Shown here: piece after piece, positions 36,107 through 45,324 of the stretch
How the letters are laid out: every line of letters starts with the position of its first letter
Position numbering within the stretch: the first letter of the stretch is position 1
Source of the DNA: Lachnoanaerobaculum sanguinis
GTDB taxonomy: Bacteria; Bacillota; Clostridia; Lachnospirales; Lachnospiraceae
Length of the DNA stretch: 64,000 nt
NCBI RefSeq assembly: GCF_033242365.1
Contig: NZ_BTHK01000006.1
Location: 103,037-167,036, forward strand
Direction: 5' to 3'
The notes under the pieces: model-generated
Told to the model about the DNA's origin: nothing
Database searches by the model: none
What the model saw: the letters and a program-made list of their open reading frames with translations, nothing else
Made by a program: the position numbers and the translations under genes

Positions 36107-36961
36107 ATGAATAATGACTTTAAAAACGAATTAAATAAAATATATAAATTGACAGGAATAAAGCTTCGTATTGAAAATGAAGATGAAATAGATCTTATAG
36201 ATTTAAAGAAACTTTCCACTGCATACAAGGAAAAATATTCAAGCGCAAATCTTCTTTTGAATATACTTAGCGGATTTTATCCTTACAAGGAACAGGTAAA
36301 TGCAATCAAGGCGCTTGGTATAAAGCCTGAGACCAAAATGCGACTTTATCTTATATATGTGCCGACAAAAGTAGATGATAATATTACAAAGATAATCACC
36401 TCACTCTATCCGGGAAAGAGCTCGGAATATCTTTGTATAACGGATTCCACTCATATATGCTTTTTATATCTTGGAGAAGACAATATTGCACCCCCTCTTA
36501 TAGATGTTATAGAGACGGAAGGAATGACCGGCGCATATATTGCATACAGCGATATATTTACCGATTTATCTCTTTTGACAAAGGAATATTCAGAACTCAG
36601 TCAGGCCCTGACTATAAGCCGGATCTTTTATTCCGATAAAAAAATAATAGGTCCGGGGGATCTTGGATCCGGTGAGCTGATTTATAATATTCCGAAATCC
36701 GTATGTGAAAAGTTTTTAAAAAATCATATCGGTGAAGCAATAGATGATGATACCATGCAGCTTGTGAATACTTTTATACGTCACAATCTGAGTATTGCCG
36801 AAACCGCGAGATATATGCATATGCATAGAAATACTCTTGTTTACAGAATAGAGCAAATAGAAAAAAAATACGGTATTGATATAAAGACTTTTCAGGGTGC
36901 AAATATATTTAATACCGCCATACTTATTACAAATTTTTTGAAGGTGAAAAACAATGAATGA
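36107..36961 (+). CDS. PucR/CdaR-like transcriptional regulator
   Basis: A 284-residue protein. The C-terminal 55 residues are the PucR-type helix-turn-helix: FIRHNLSIAETARYMHMHRN then TLVYRIEQIEKKYGIDIKTF. The middle resembles the GGDEF-derived domain of CdaR proteins (ISRIFYSDKKII); the N-terminal part matches nothing I recognise. In the family, members control sugar-acid, purine or amino-acid genes. No ribosome site precedes the ATG, and the promoter predicts a leaderless mRNA. Position next to msmK suggests control of sugar genes, an inference only. Confidence 0.75.
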   Translation: MNNDFKNELNKIYKLTGIKLRIENEDEIDLIDLKKLSTAYKEKYSSANLLLNILSGFYPYKEQVNAIKALGIKPETKMRLYLIYVPTKVDDNITKIITSLYPGKSSEYLCITDSTHICFLYLGEDNIAPPLIDVIETEGMTGAYIAYSDIFTDLSLLTKEYSELSQALTISRIFYSDKKIIGPGDLGSGELIYNIPKSVCEKFLKNHIGEAIDDDTMQLVNTFIRHNLSIAETARYMHMHRNTLVYRIEQIEKKYGIDIKTFQGANIFNTAILITNFLKVKNNE

Positions 36962-37442
36962 TACATTTTATGAATTACTTATAAAAAAGAATAAACCTGA
37001 TACGAATGCCGTTATACTGTCTGCAATCAATATTGTTGCAATAGTATTCTTACTTATACTCTCACTCTACATACAGTTTGCCATAATTCTTGCCGTAGGA
37101 CTCGGTTTTGTATTTTATTATATGGTTTATCCGAGAATCTCTGTCGAATATGAATATTCTTTATTGAATGCAGATCTTACCATTGATGCCATATACAATA
37201 AGACAAAGAGAAAGAATGTACTTAATGTTGATTTAAAGACATTGGAAACCGCTTTCCCTACTTCATCACCTAAGATGAACGGCCAAAGAAACGGTAAGAA
37301 AACAGACTGCTCCACAGGGGATATGGCATCTTCTTATTGTCTTATCTTTCCGAATAACGGTGAGAACATTTTGCTGTTTGTCACTCCGGATGATCATATG
37401 CTGGATATGATAAAGCGTGTAGCTCCAAGAGCATTTATGTAA
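36954..37442 (+). CDS. small membrane protein of unknown function
   Basis: A 162-residue protein whose start overlaps the end of the PucR-like gene by eight bases. Two adjacent membrane segments lie near residues 20-60 (AVILSAINIVAIVFLLILSL, then IILAVGLGFVFYYMVYP), followed by a cytoplasmic domain with ADLTIDAIYNKTKRK and a closing LFVTPDDHMLDMIKRVAP. It resembles small uncharacterised proteins seen in Lachnospiraceae. The overlap suggests it works with the regulator, for example as a membrane sensor or tether; this is a guess. Confidence 0.6.
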   Translation: MNDTFYELLIKKNKPDTNAVILSAINIVAIVFLLILSLYIQFAIILAVGLGFVFYYMVYPRISVEYEYSLLNADLTIDAIYNKTKRKNVLNVDLKTLETAFPTSSPKMNGQRNGKKTDCSTGDMASSYCLIFPNNGENILLFVTPDDHMLDMIKRVAPRAFM

Positions 37443-37482
37443 AAAGAGGTTGTCGAAAAATAATTTCGACAGCCTCTTTTAT
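37442..37482. terminator. bidirectional terminator between convergent genes
   Basis: Stem AAAAGAGGTTGTCGAAA / TTTCGACAGCCTCTTTT with one wobble and a five-base loop; usable on both strands. Confidence 0.85.
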
Positions 37483-37489
37483 TATAATA

Positions 37490-39439
37490 TTATTTAACAG
37501 CGCTCAACACTTTATCACCCACAGACACATCTCCAAGAGGTGCGCAAGTTACATCACTGTATTCAAAGCTGTTTGTTACAAGTACAGGTGTGGTCATAAG
37601 ATATCCGGCCTCTGAAATTGCCTTGGCGTCAAACTTCATAATAGCCTGACCTTTCTTTATCTTATCTCCGTTGGCAACCAATGCTTCAAAATGCTTTCCG
37701 CCAAGTTCCACCGTATTTACACCCACATGCACTATAAGCTCCACTCCGTTGTCAAGCTTAATACCTACGGCATGTCCCATAAGCGCGATTACAGTACCGT
37801 CATCCGGAGCATATACGGTATCACCGTCAGGTATAATACATATACCCTTTCCAAGTATTCCCGCTATAAAAGTCTCATCCTTGGTCTCTTCCATAGAAAC
37901 TATCTTTCCGCTAAGAGGTGAACCCACATCTACATGTGCATTTTCATCCTTCTTAATCTCTACCCTTACTCCTTTATCAACCTCTGCAGAATTTACATTT
38001 CCGAGAGCTTTGGCATTCTTATTTTCTTCCACAGGTTCAGTAGCAAGATTTGCATCTATCAGGCTTGACGGAGTAAGTACCCAGCTTGCCGCAAATGCAA
38101 CCGCCATTGATATAACAAACATCAGTATATATCCCACCGGATTTGAAAGTGTAAGTAAAATTCCGAATATACCTGTAACACCTGTTCCTGTTGCTCCAAG
38201 CTTAATAATGGAAACAAACATGGCACCCACAGCACCTCCGAGACATCCTGCAAGGAAAGGTCTGAAGAATCTGAGGTTAACACCGAATATTGCCGGCTCC
38301 GTTATACCCATAAATGCTGAAAGTGATGAAGGGAAACAAAGGCTCTTTATCTTTGGATCCTTTGACTTAACAGCTATTGCAAGGCAAGCACCGCCCTGTG
38401 CTATATTGGCTGCAGATGCAAGAGGTAACCAGTAAGTTACACCATATTTTGCAATCTGTCCGAGGTCTATAATGGTATACATATGATGAATACCCATAAC
38501 AACTGTAGGAGCATACAAAGCACCCATTATAAATGAACCTATACCAAGAGGTATTGCTATAAGGAGCTGCACCGCATTTAAGAATCCGTTCTCAACAAAC
38601 ACAAATACCGGTCCGATAGCTGCAAGTGCAAGATAACCTGTTGCAAATACCGAAACAAGAGGTGTAACAAATAAATCAAACATTGCAGGTACCACTTTGT
38701 GAAGTCTCTTCTCTATCTGACACATTACCCATACCGATATCATAATCGGAATAACATGTCCTTGGTATCCTACCATCTTGATTTTCCAAAGACCGAAAAA
38801 TACACTTTGAGTTGCTATATCTGTAGCTGTTACCACATTCCATGCGTTTGTAAGATTCGGATGAATCATTATCATACCGATAACCGCACCAAGGTATTGA
38901 TTTCCACCAAATACTCCCGCTGCCGAATATCCTATAAGTATAGGCAGGAATATGTAGGCAATATTAGAAAACAGATTTGCAAACACATATATTGATGACG
39001 ATGTATCAATATTTAAAAATCCGTTAGCCACCATGAAGTCCAATGCATTCATGATTCCCATCAAAAATCCTGAAGCAACAATTGCCGGTATTATCGGAAC
39101 AAAAATATCTCCAAGAGTCTTTATAAATCTCTGAAATATATTTGTATTGGCTGCAGCAGCCGCCTTAGCCTCTTCTTTTGTAGCTCCGGATATTCCGGCC
39201 ACATGTATAAACTCATCATAAACCTTATCTACAGTACCTGTACCGTAGATGATTTGTAACTGTCCGGAAGCCTCAAACACGCCTTTTACACCATCAATGT
39301 TTTCAATGGTCTTTTTGTCAACCTTACCGTTATCAACAATTACAAGACGTAATCTTGTAGCACAGTGTGCAGCGGAAGCAATATTTGAACTTCCTCCTAT
39401 CGCCGCCAGTACTTCTGTGGCGGATTTGCGATAATCCAT
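37490..39439 (-). CDS. PTS sugar transporter EIIBCA, sucrose/trehalose family
   Basis: A 649-residue fused permease. EIIB is residues 1 to about 85, with phosphorylation site Cys26 in AAHCATRLRLV. EIIC spans about 105-460 with ten or so membrane segments. EIIA covers about 505-649, with PLSGKIVSM and the active-site histidine in LIVHVGVNTVEL. Order B-C-A matches ScrA/TreB/BglF-type glucoside permeases; the EIIB sequence is closest to the sucrose and trehalose forms. No phospho-glycosidase gene lies beside it, so the sugar cannot be named. It is a single-gene unit with a strong promoter and an upstream inverted repeat. Confidence 0.9.
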   Translation of the reverse strand: MDYRKSATEVLAAIGGSSNIASAAHCATRLRLVIVDNGKVDKKTIENIDGVKGVFEASGQLQIIYGTGTVDKVYDEFIHVAGISGATKEEAKAAAAANTNIFQRFIKTLGDIFVPIIPAIVASGFLMGIMNALDFMVANGFLNIDTSSSIYVFANLFSNIAYIFLPILIGYSAAGVFGGNQYLGAVIGMIMIHPNLTNAWNVVTATDIATQSVFFGLWKIKMVGYQGHVIPIMISVWVMCQIEKRLHKVVPAMFDLFVTPLVSVFATGYLALAAIGPVFVFVENGFLNAVQLLIAIPLGIGSFIMGALYAPTVVMGIHHMYTIIDLGQIAKYGVTYWLPLASAANIAQGGACLAIAVKSKDPKIKSLCFPSSLSAFMGITEPAIFGVNLRFFRPFLAGCLGGAVGAMFVSIIKLGATGTGVTGIFGILLTLSNPVGYILMFVISMAVAFAASWVLTPSSLIDANLATEPVEENKNAKALGNVNSAEVDKGVRVEIKKDENAHVDVGSPLSGKIVSMEETKDETFIAGILGKGICIIPDGDTVYAPDDGTVIALMGHAVGIKLDNGVELIVHVGVNTVELGGKHFEALVANGDKIKKGQAIMKFDAKAISEAGYLMTTPVLVTNSFEYSDVTCAPLGDVSVGDKVLSAVK

Positions 39440-39488
39440 AGATATCCTCCATATTCTAAACTATCATTTTTCTTAAATTTCTTTGTAT

Positions 39489-39517
39489 ATTATAAATTAA
39501 ATAAATCCGTAACGCAA
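39489..39517 (-). promoter_or_regulatory. PTS gene promoter
   Basis: Minus strand -35 TTGCGT (39512-39517), 17 bases, -10 TATAAT (39489-39494). Confidence 0.7.
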
Positions 39518-39534
39518 TCTTACACAATGGCCAC

Positions 39535-39559
39535 ATATACAACTTGCTGTTTTGTATAT
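39535..39559 (-). promoter_or_regulatory. inverted repeat upstream of PTS promoter
   Basis: Perfect eight-base arms ATATACAA / TTGTATAT around nine bases, centred about 30 bases upstream of the -35; a candidate activator or repressor site. Confidence 0.5.
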
Positions 39560-39629
39560 TATTTTCATGTTTTTATTAATTTATTTTGTCGCTTTGCATT
39601 TGAATTTTATTTTCACTATATCTGTAACA

Positions 39630-39665
39630 GAAAAAAAGAATCATAAGTAAACTGTTATTTATGAT
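39630..39665 (-). terminator. terminator after sensor operon
   Basis: Stem ATCATAA / TTATGAT followed on the minus strand by TC and seven T. Confidence 0.55.
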
Positions 39666-39696
39666 AAATTTACATCTTGACTATTGACAGGTATTA

Positions 39697-40596
39697 TCAG
39701 CTTACACCCCCTATTTCAATCCTTTTTTCAACTTGTTTTCCAAGATACAGCTCTTCTCCCACATCAAGTATTTTCTTAGCCATGCTGTTATATACTATCC
39801 AATGAAAGTCTCCGTCACTTATCTTATTTATACTCATCTCATTATCTATGCCGTAAAATTCCATATCAAAATTTCTGAATTTTACAGCCGCCAGATATGC
39901 ACCGTATAATGTCTGGGAACTCAGTCCTGCTACCGCTTTTATACCTGTATTTGAAATAAGAAAATATTTCATGGCTCTTTCCGCCTCGTCTCTGTTTTTT
40001 CCGGCTTCAAGTATTGTCAAGCTTTCTCTCTGTTCCTTAGTAAGGCTGTCTAAAAATGCGGTCTCTCTTTGTCTGCTTACAGGATCATACTCAGGACCTC
40101 TAAGCAGTAAAATCCCCTCCGAATGTTCATTCAAAATCATATGACTTAGAGCTCTTCCTCCCCAAAGGCTGTCATACTCCATATAGACACTACCTACATC
40201 AAAAAATTTCGGATTTTCCAAGATAATCACCGGCATATTAAGTTCCTTTATAGCCTCTCTTACCGATTCCGAATCTATCGGTGAAATGACCATCACATCC
40301 ACACCATAGGCGGCCAACTGCTTGATATCCTTACATTGTTGCAGGAAATCTCCTCCTGCTTCTTTCATTATCACATTTATGTCGCGGTTTTTCATTTCAG
40401 AATGTAATTCTTCCATCAGTGCTCCATGTGAAGGATTCTCTACCTCAGGCAAGCTAAGTCCTATCAGGCAGGAGTATGACTCCACTTTTTCATAAGTTTC
40501 GCCATATAATTTTTCCGATAAAAACAATCCTAAAATGCAAACAAGTATAAAAGCTAAAAGGATCATTTCTTTTGGACGTGTGAGGATCTTTCTCAT
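39697..40596 (-). CDS. membrane-anchored periplasmic-binding-protein-like sugar sensor
   Basis: A 299-residue protein with one uncleaved N-terminal membrane segment (EMILLAFILVCILGLFLSEK) and an outer Peripla_BP_4-type domain: IGLSLPEVENPSHGALMEEL, VDVMVISPIDSESV, MPVIILENPK, GILLLRGPE. No lipobox is present. Its start overlaps the response regulator stop by four bases (ATGA), so it belongs with the kinase and regulator. By analogy with three-component systems such as XylFII-LytS-YesN of Clostridium, it probably presents bound sugar to the YesM-like kinase. Confidence 0.8.
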   Translation of the reverse strand: MRKILTRPKEMILLAFILVCILGLFLSEKLYGETYEKVESYSCLIGLSLPEVENPSHGALMEELHSEMKNRDINVIMKEAGGDFLQQCKDIKQLAAYGVDVMVISPIDSESVREAIKELNMPVIILENPKFFDVGSVYMEYDSLWGGRALSHMILNEHSEGILLLRGPEYDPVSRQRETAFLDSLTKEQRESLTILEAGKNRDEAERAMKYFLISNTGIKAVAGLSSQTLYGAYLAAVKFRNFDMEFYGIDNEMSINKISDGDFHWIVYNSMAKKILDVGEELYLGKQVEKRIEIGGVS

Positions 40597-41303
40597 ACTC
40601 CTCCTCCATATTGCTTCGGTGATTTCCCCATATATTGTTTAAATACCGTTGAGAAATAATGCTGATTTGCAAATCCCACCATATCGGCTACAGCATTTAC
40701 AGAATACTCTCCGGTTTCTAAAAGTTCAGCCGCTCTTTGAATCCTAAGCTTTACCAGCCACTGTGTAAAAGGCAGTCCGGTTTCTTCCTTCAATTTATGC
40801 GAAAGATAATCGGGACTTACAAAAAGCTTTTCTGCCGCATATTTCAGGTCCATATCCCTGTTTGTATATTGCTCTTTTAAAAGTTCCAAACAGTCCGCCA
40901 CAAAGCCTTTCTTCTGTTTTTTTATTTCTTTGAAAGGTACTTGCAATCTTTCAAGTACGGATTTTAACTCCTCTTCTTTAATAGGCTTTAAAAGATACTC
41001 CCTTACACCTAGAGAAATAGCCTGTCTGGCATACTCAAATTCATGAAATCCCGAAATAATAATAATGTCTGTTTTTGTTTCTTCTGCTTCACGTAGTTTA
41101 CTTACAAAATCCAGCCCTGACAGTCTCGGCATACAAATATCCGCCAGTATAATATCAGGTCCCAAAGTTTTGGCCATACTAAGTGCTTCCACTCCGTTCT
41201 TTGCTTTGCCTACAATATTTAATCCAAGATCAAAGGACATCAGCATTTCTGCCAATCCTTCTCTGATCATAGGCTCATCATCCGCAATCAATACTTTTTT
41301 CAT
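40593..41303 (-). CDS. AraC-type response regulator (YesN-like)
   Basis: A 236-residue regulator. The receiver domain has acidic residues ADDE near positions 7-10, phospho-acceptor Asp55 in ILADICMP, and the conserved lysine in YLLKPIKEEE. The C-terminal AraC domain contains KYAAEKLFVSPDYLSHKLKE and VADMVGFANQHYFSTVFKQY. ATG 41303 fits the GGAGG site; GTG 41309 is nearer to it. It is cotranscribed between the kinase and the anchored binding protein and should activate sugar genes, most simply the RbsABC-like importer next door. Confidence 0.92.
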   Translation of the reverse strand: MKKVLIADDEPMIREGLAEMLMSFDLGLNIVGKAKNGVEALSMAKTLGPDIILADICMPRLSGLDFVSKLREAEETKTDIIIISGFHEFEYARQAISLGVREYLLKPIKEEELKSVLERLQVPFKEIKKQKKGFVADCLELLKEQYTNRDMDLKYAAEKLFVSPDYLSHKLKEETGLPFTQWLVKLRIQRAAELLETGEYSVNAVADMVGFANQHYFSTVFKQYMGKSPKQYGGGV

Positions 41304-41321
41304 TCTCACCTCCGGGCTTTT

Positions 41322-43046
41322 TTACTCTTCTTCTTTTAAGATAAGTAAAGTTGCCACTGTATATCCGTTTTCATCTTTTGAGTAATGCAATCCGCTACCC
41401 TTTGCAAAGCTGTGCCACAGCCTTCTTCCTACATTTTTTACACCGAATCCGCCCTTCCAGTTTTCCCAGTCATTTGCCTTTAAACAAGAATTTAACTGCT
41501 CCATGACCACCTCCTCCATCTCACAACCGTTATCTCTTATCTGTATACAAATCCCACCTCTAACCGATTCTGCAGATATCATTATTTTTGCATGTGGATT
41601 GTCTGATTCTTTAATACCGTGATACAAGCAATTCTCAACCAATGGCTGAAGACACATTCTGAGTACAAGCTCATCTCTGATATCCGGTGAACAAAATATT
41701 TCATAAGAAAAAAGATCCTTATATCTCATGCTTTGAATCTCCAAATATGCCTGTATCATTTTAAGCTCCTCTTTTAAAGGAATCATCTCCTTACCCTTGC
41801 TAAGACTTATACGGAAAAACTCGGACATGGTTTCAATCAGATGTACTATATCTCCGGCTCCATGTTTCCTTGCCATCCAGGCGATCATATCTAAAGTATT
41901 ATATAAAAAATGAGGTTTTATCTGCTCTTGCATTACCAAAAGTTCCGCTTCACGCTTTTGCTTTTGTTCAAGCTTCATCATTTCCATCAAAGTTTTAAGC
42001 TTCTCCACCATCTTATTGAAAGCATTTCCCAGGATTCTTATATCCTCTTTTGATTCTCTCGTAAATCTGACATCGAGATTTCCCTCGGAAGCCGACTGCA
42101 TCAAATCCGAAAGCTCTGTTAAAGGCTTGGTTATTTCCAAAAGATAACACACCGACCATATCATAGCCGCCACAAAGCAGACACCTGCCATAAATATTGA
42201 AATCCTGGTCATACGAAGAGGAATTTTACTTTCCTCTTCCACATCATATGCCCCTACTATCAAAAGCTTTTTATCACGAAAACGATTAAAAACAAATTTA
42301 TAGTTTTTATCACCGATTGAAGAAACCACAACGCCTTCATTACCTTTAAACCACTTCGGATCAACTCTGTATACTATCCTGTTTACAGGACTTAAAATGA
42401 TTTCTCCGCTGTCATCCATTAAAAAGAAAAAGTTTTCAGTATCGGCTTCCAGATTCTGATAGGCCTCTTTGAATTCTCCCACAGAAACATCCACCATCAG
42501 CACTCCAAGAGTCCTGTCACCCTCCTGTACCGATCTTGCAATTGAAATATAACTGTCACTGTCATAATGCTTCCAGCTTTGGAGATTTCTAAGTCCGCTG
42601 TCAAAGCGGTAGGCGCTTCCCTCCTGTATCGCCTGTAAAAACCAATCCTCTCCATAGAAACTTTCATGCACCGGTCTGTACATATCATTTGAGATATAAT
42701 CTTCTCCGTCCCCATATACAAGGATCATATTTAAATAATCACCATGAATTTTCTCATAAGCATCAAAAATATCACGTACAGCCTGCTCACGATAGATTTT
42801 GGTTTCTTTATCTTTTGTGTAAAGACAATTTTTAATCTCTGATGTTTCCGACAGAATCTGTAATGTATCATCCACAGATTGTATCTTCACCTCAAAAGAA
42901 TGCGCAAGTTGCCTTTGTAATTCTGTAATATAGCCCATCCTTGAACGGAGCATCTCTTTTTTGTAAATATAGTTTCCTGCCAAAGTCAGCATTACCGCCA
43001 CAAATAAAATCATGGCACCCTGAAATATCAGAAGATCTCTTTTCAT
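41322..43046 (-). CDS. sensor histidine kinase (YesM-like)
   Basis: A 574-residue kinase. Membrane segments near residues 7-24 and about 270-290 enclose an outer dCache-type domain. A HAMP domain follows (TKPLTELSDLMQSASEGNLD), then the His_kinase block QIKPHFLYNTLDMIAWMA with the phospho-accepting histidine near 378, and the ATP-binding part PLVENCLYHGI and IRDNGCEM. Start is ATG 43046 after GAGGTGG; a further ATG at 43073 lacks a site. It is the first gene of the sensor operon. Confidence 0.92.
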   Translation of the reverse strand: MKRDLLIFQGAMILFVAVMLTLAGNYIYKKEMLRSRMGYITELQRQLAHSFEVKIQSVDDTLQILSETSEIKNCLYTKDKETKIYREQAVRDIFDAYEKIHGDYLNMILVYGDGEDYISNDMYRPVHESFYGEDWFLQAIQEGSAYRFDSGLRNLQSWKHYDSDSYISIARSVQEGDRTLGVLMVDVSVGEFKEAYQNLEADTENFFFLMDDSGEIILSPVNRIVYRVDPKWFKGNEGVVVSSIGDKNYKFVFNRFRDKKLLIVGAYDVEEESKIPLRMTRISIFMAGVCFVAAMIWSVCYLLEITKPLTELSDLMQSASEGNLDVRFTRESKEDIRILGNAFNKMVEKLKTLMEMMKLEQKQKREAELLVMQEQIKPHFLYNTLDMIAWMARKHGAGDIVHLIETMSEFFRISLSKGKEMIPLKEELKMIQAYLEIQSMRYKDLFSYEIFCSPDIRDELVLRMCLQPLVENCLYHGIKESDNPHAKIMISAESVRGGICIQIRDNGCEMEEVVMEQLNSCLKANDWENWKGGFGVKNVGRRLWHSFAKGSGLHYSKDENGYTVATLLILKEEE

Positions 43047-43132
43047 ACTACCACCTCTTATTAATTGTATCATATAAACCGTAAATTTATATCAGTTTTT
43101 AAGCACTGAATATGACAACAAAACCGAGGATA

Positions 43133-43170
43133 CAAAAAAGAGGAGCATATCACAATCTGCTCCCCTTTTT
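43133..43170 (-). terminator. terminator between sugar-binding protein and kinase genes
   Basis: Stem AAAAAGAGGAGCA / TGCTCCCCTTTTT with a ten-base loop and a T-rich minus-strand tail; it separates the importer operon from the sensor operon. Confidence 0.8.
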
Positions 43171-43206
43171 GGATTCATTATTTACTTTTAAGATGTTACA
43201 CTTTTC

Positions 43207-44253
43207 TTATTTTCCGCCGTATTTTGTCAAAAGTTCTTCAGCATTTTCAGGAACTACAACCTCCGACTTTAAAGTGATGTTTTTCTCAAGTTCCTTACCT
43301 TCAACGAGTAACTCATATGCACTCTGAATAGCCTCTGCACCACCTGTAGGATATACCTGTGTCATGCTGATTCTCTTATCGATAACACTCTTTATTCCAC
43401 CGTCAGGAGTCGGCAAACCGTCAAATCCTACAAACATGATATCCTTCTCTCTTCCTGCCTGCTTTGCCGCAATATATGCACCCTCAGCCATAGGATCGTT
43501 TAATGCTATGAAAAGATCGATTTCCTTATTTGTCTGTAACATTTCTTCGGCCACTGTTATAGCTTTTTCTCTTAACCAGTCTGCATTGTTTACCGCAACA
43601 ATCTCAACCTTAGGATTTGATGCAATACCTTCTCTAAATCCCTTATCTCTGTCGATTCCGCCTGAAGTACCCTCAAGTCCCTTGATCTCACAAACTTTTC
43701 CGCCGTCTTTTAAGAGAGTATTGGCTACATATTCTCCTGCAACTCTACCCATATCCACATTGTCGGCACCTATAAACTGAGTATATGTATCTCCGTCAAT
43801 CTTACGATCCAAAAGTATTACAGGAATTCCGGCTTCATAAGCTTCCTTAACTACATTTGTAAGCGGTGTTGCCTCATTTGGTGAAGTAATGATAAGATCC
43901 ACTTTCTGCTGTATAAAGTTTTGAATATCAGCTATCTGCTTTGAGTTGTCCTGAGCCGCATCGGCATAGATAACCTTGAATTCAGGATGCTTTTCAGCCG
44001 CCATCTTAATCTGGTCATTCATTGCCACACGCCATGGCTCACCAAGATTACACTGTGACATACCTATCACAAATTCCTTCTTATCCGTTGCCTTCGCTTC
44101 GCTCTTACTCTCTCCGGCCTCACTCTTTGCCTCCTCGCTTTGAGCCGCCGTTGTAGAAGCACTCTGACCTCCACCGGAACATGCAGTCAATCCGAATGCA
44201 CAAACTGCCGCCAAGCCGAGTCCTAACATTCTCTTAAACCCTTTTTTCATCAT
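43207..44253 (-). CDS. monosaccharide ABC transporter substrate-binding lipoprotein (RbsB-like)
   Basis: A 348-residue Peripla_BP_4 lipoprotein. Signal peptide ends in lipobox LTAC; an Ser/Ala/Glu/Lys linker runs to about residue 58. The ligand domain begins KEFVIGMSQCNLGEPWRVAM, then VDLIITSPNEATPL, IPVILLDRKIDG, and MFVGFDGLPTPDGG. It is close to the YtfQ/RbsB/XylF group, and the sugar is not decidable. It is the third gene of an ABC operon after ATPase and permease. Confidence 0.9.
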   Translation of the reverse strand: MMKKGFKRMLGLGLAAVCAFGLTACSGGGQSASTTAAQSEEAKSEAGESKSEAKATDKKEFVIGMSQCNLGEPWRVAMNDQIKMAAEKHPEFKVIYADAAQDNSKQIADIQNFIQQKVDLIITSPNEATPLTNVVKEAYEAGIPVILLDRKIDGDTYTQFIGADNVDMGRVAGEYVANTLLKDGGKVCEIKGLEGTSGGIDRDKGFREGIASNPKVEIVAVNNADWLREKAITVAEEMLQTNKEIDLFIALNDPMAEGAYIAAKQAGREKDIMFVGFDGLPTPDGGIKSVIDKRISMTQVYPTGGAEAIQSAYELLVEGKELEKNITLKSEVVVPENAEELLTKYGGK

Positions 44254-44326
44254 ACGATTCTCCTTCCTATTATGTCTGTCCTTTGCAGACTGTATTTTTT
44301 AATACCGATTCCCGGTATAAAGAGTT

Positions 44327-45322
44327 CTAATCAGATTTTCTTTCAGATTGCATAAATACTGCAACAATTATAATAAGTCCCTTTACCATCAACTGTAAAT
44401 TTGAATTGACTCCCTTAAGTCCAAGCACATTGTCAAGTAATCCGAGTATTATCGCACCTACCAAGGTGCCTATCATTGTTCCTTTTCCGCCGGCAAGTGA
44501 AGTTCCTCCTATAGCACAGGCCGCCACAGCATTGAGCTCATATCCTATACCTTCATTAGGTCCGCCCTGACTTATCTGTGCCGCATGTATCATAGCCGCT
44601 ACCGCAGATAACATACTGCAAAGCATAAATGCTATTATCTTTATTCTGTCTACAGGTATACCTGCAAGATAGGACGCATTTTTGTTTCCACCGATTGCAT
44701 AAACCTTTCTTCCGAAAGATGTCTTTGAAAGCACACATTGAAAGATCAAAAGTAAGCTTATAAATATAATTACAGGTGCAGGTATCACTCCGAAGGCCTT
44801 TTCCTGCAATAATCCGAAGGCAGGAGGTGCAAATCCCTCTCCTTCACCATATGCCAAAGGAATTCCGACTCCGTTTGACCAAAATCTTGCCAAACCTCTT
44901 GCAATATTCATACTTGCAAGCGTAACTATAAAAGCCTGAAGTTTAAGCTTTGTAACACATAATCCGTTAAATAAACCGTATAGAGCGCCTATAAGTAAAC
45001 TTAAAAGCACTGCCGGAAACATTCCAAGTCCGTTTCTTACCATAAGTGAGGCACAGCCTGTGGATACCAGTCCCACAATCGAACCTACAGACAGATCGAT
45101 GTCTCCTAAGATAAGTATCATTGTCATACCTATGGCAATAATACCGGTTTCTGAAACTGCACGAAGTACATTCATAAGGTTTGGAACACTTAAAAATACA
45201 TTTTCTCCGTCCTTGATATTTATAAGTGTAGCCACCACTACTATAATTATCAGCGCAATATAGCTTTGAAATTGTTTTAAAAAACTTTCTATTTTTTGAA
45301 TCTTTAATTTATCAGCATCCAT
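44327..45322 (-). CDS. monosaccharide ABC transporter permease (RbsC-like)
   Basis: A 331-residue BPD_transp_2 permease with about nine membrane segments. Typical blocks are ETGIIAIGMTMILILGDIDL, VTKLKLQAFIVTLASMNIARG, and GYELNAVAACAIGGTSLAGG. It starts two bases after the ATPase gene. The N-terminal cytoplasmic tail is somewhat long (MDADKLKIQKIESFLKQFQS). Confidence 0.93.
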   Translation of the reverse strand: MDADKLKIQKIESFLKQFQSYIALIIIVVVATLINIKDGENVFLSVPNLMNVLRAVSETGIIAIGMTMILILGDIDLSVGSIVGLVSTGCASLMVRNGLGMFPAVLLSLLIGALYGLFNGLCVTKLKLQAFIVTLASMNIARGLARFWSNGVGIPLAYGEGEGFAPPAFGLLQEKAFGVIPAPVIIFISLLLIFQCVLSKTSFGRKVYAIGGNKNASYLAGIPVDRIKIIAFMLCSMLSAVAAMIHAAQISQGGPNEGIGYELNAVAACAIGGTSLAGGKGTMIGTLVGAIILGLLDNVLGLKGVNSNLQLMVKGLIIIVAVFMQSERKSD

Positions 45323-45324
45323 GA

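Noticed and set aside
39440..39517. Antiterminator (RAT/BglG-type) control of the PTS gene
   Set aside because: The predicted leader is only about 43 bases and contains no terminator hairpin.
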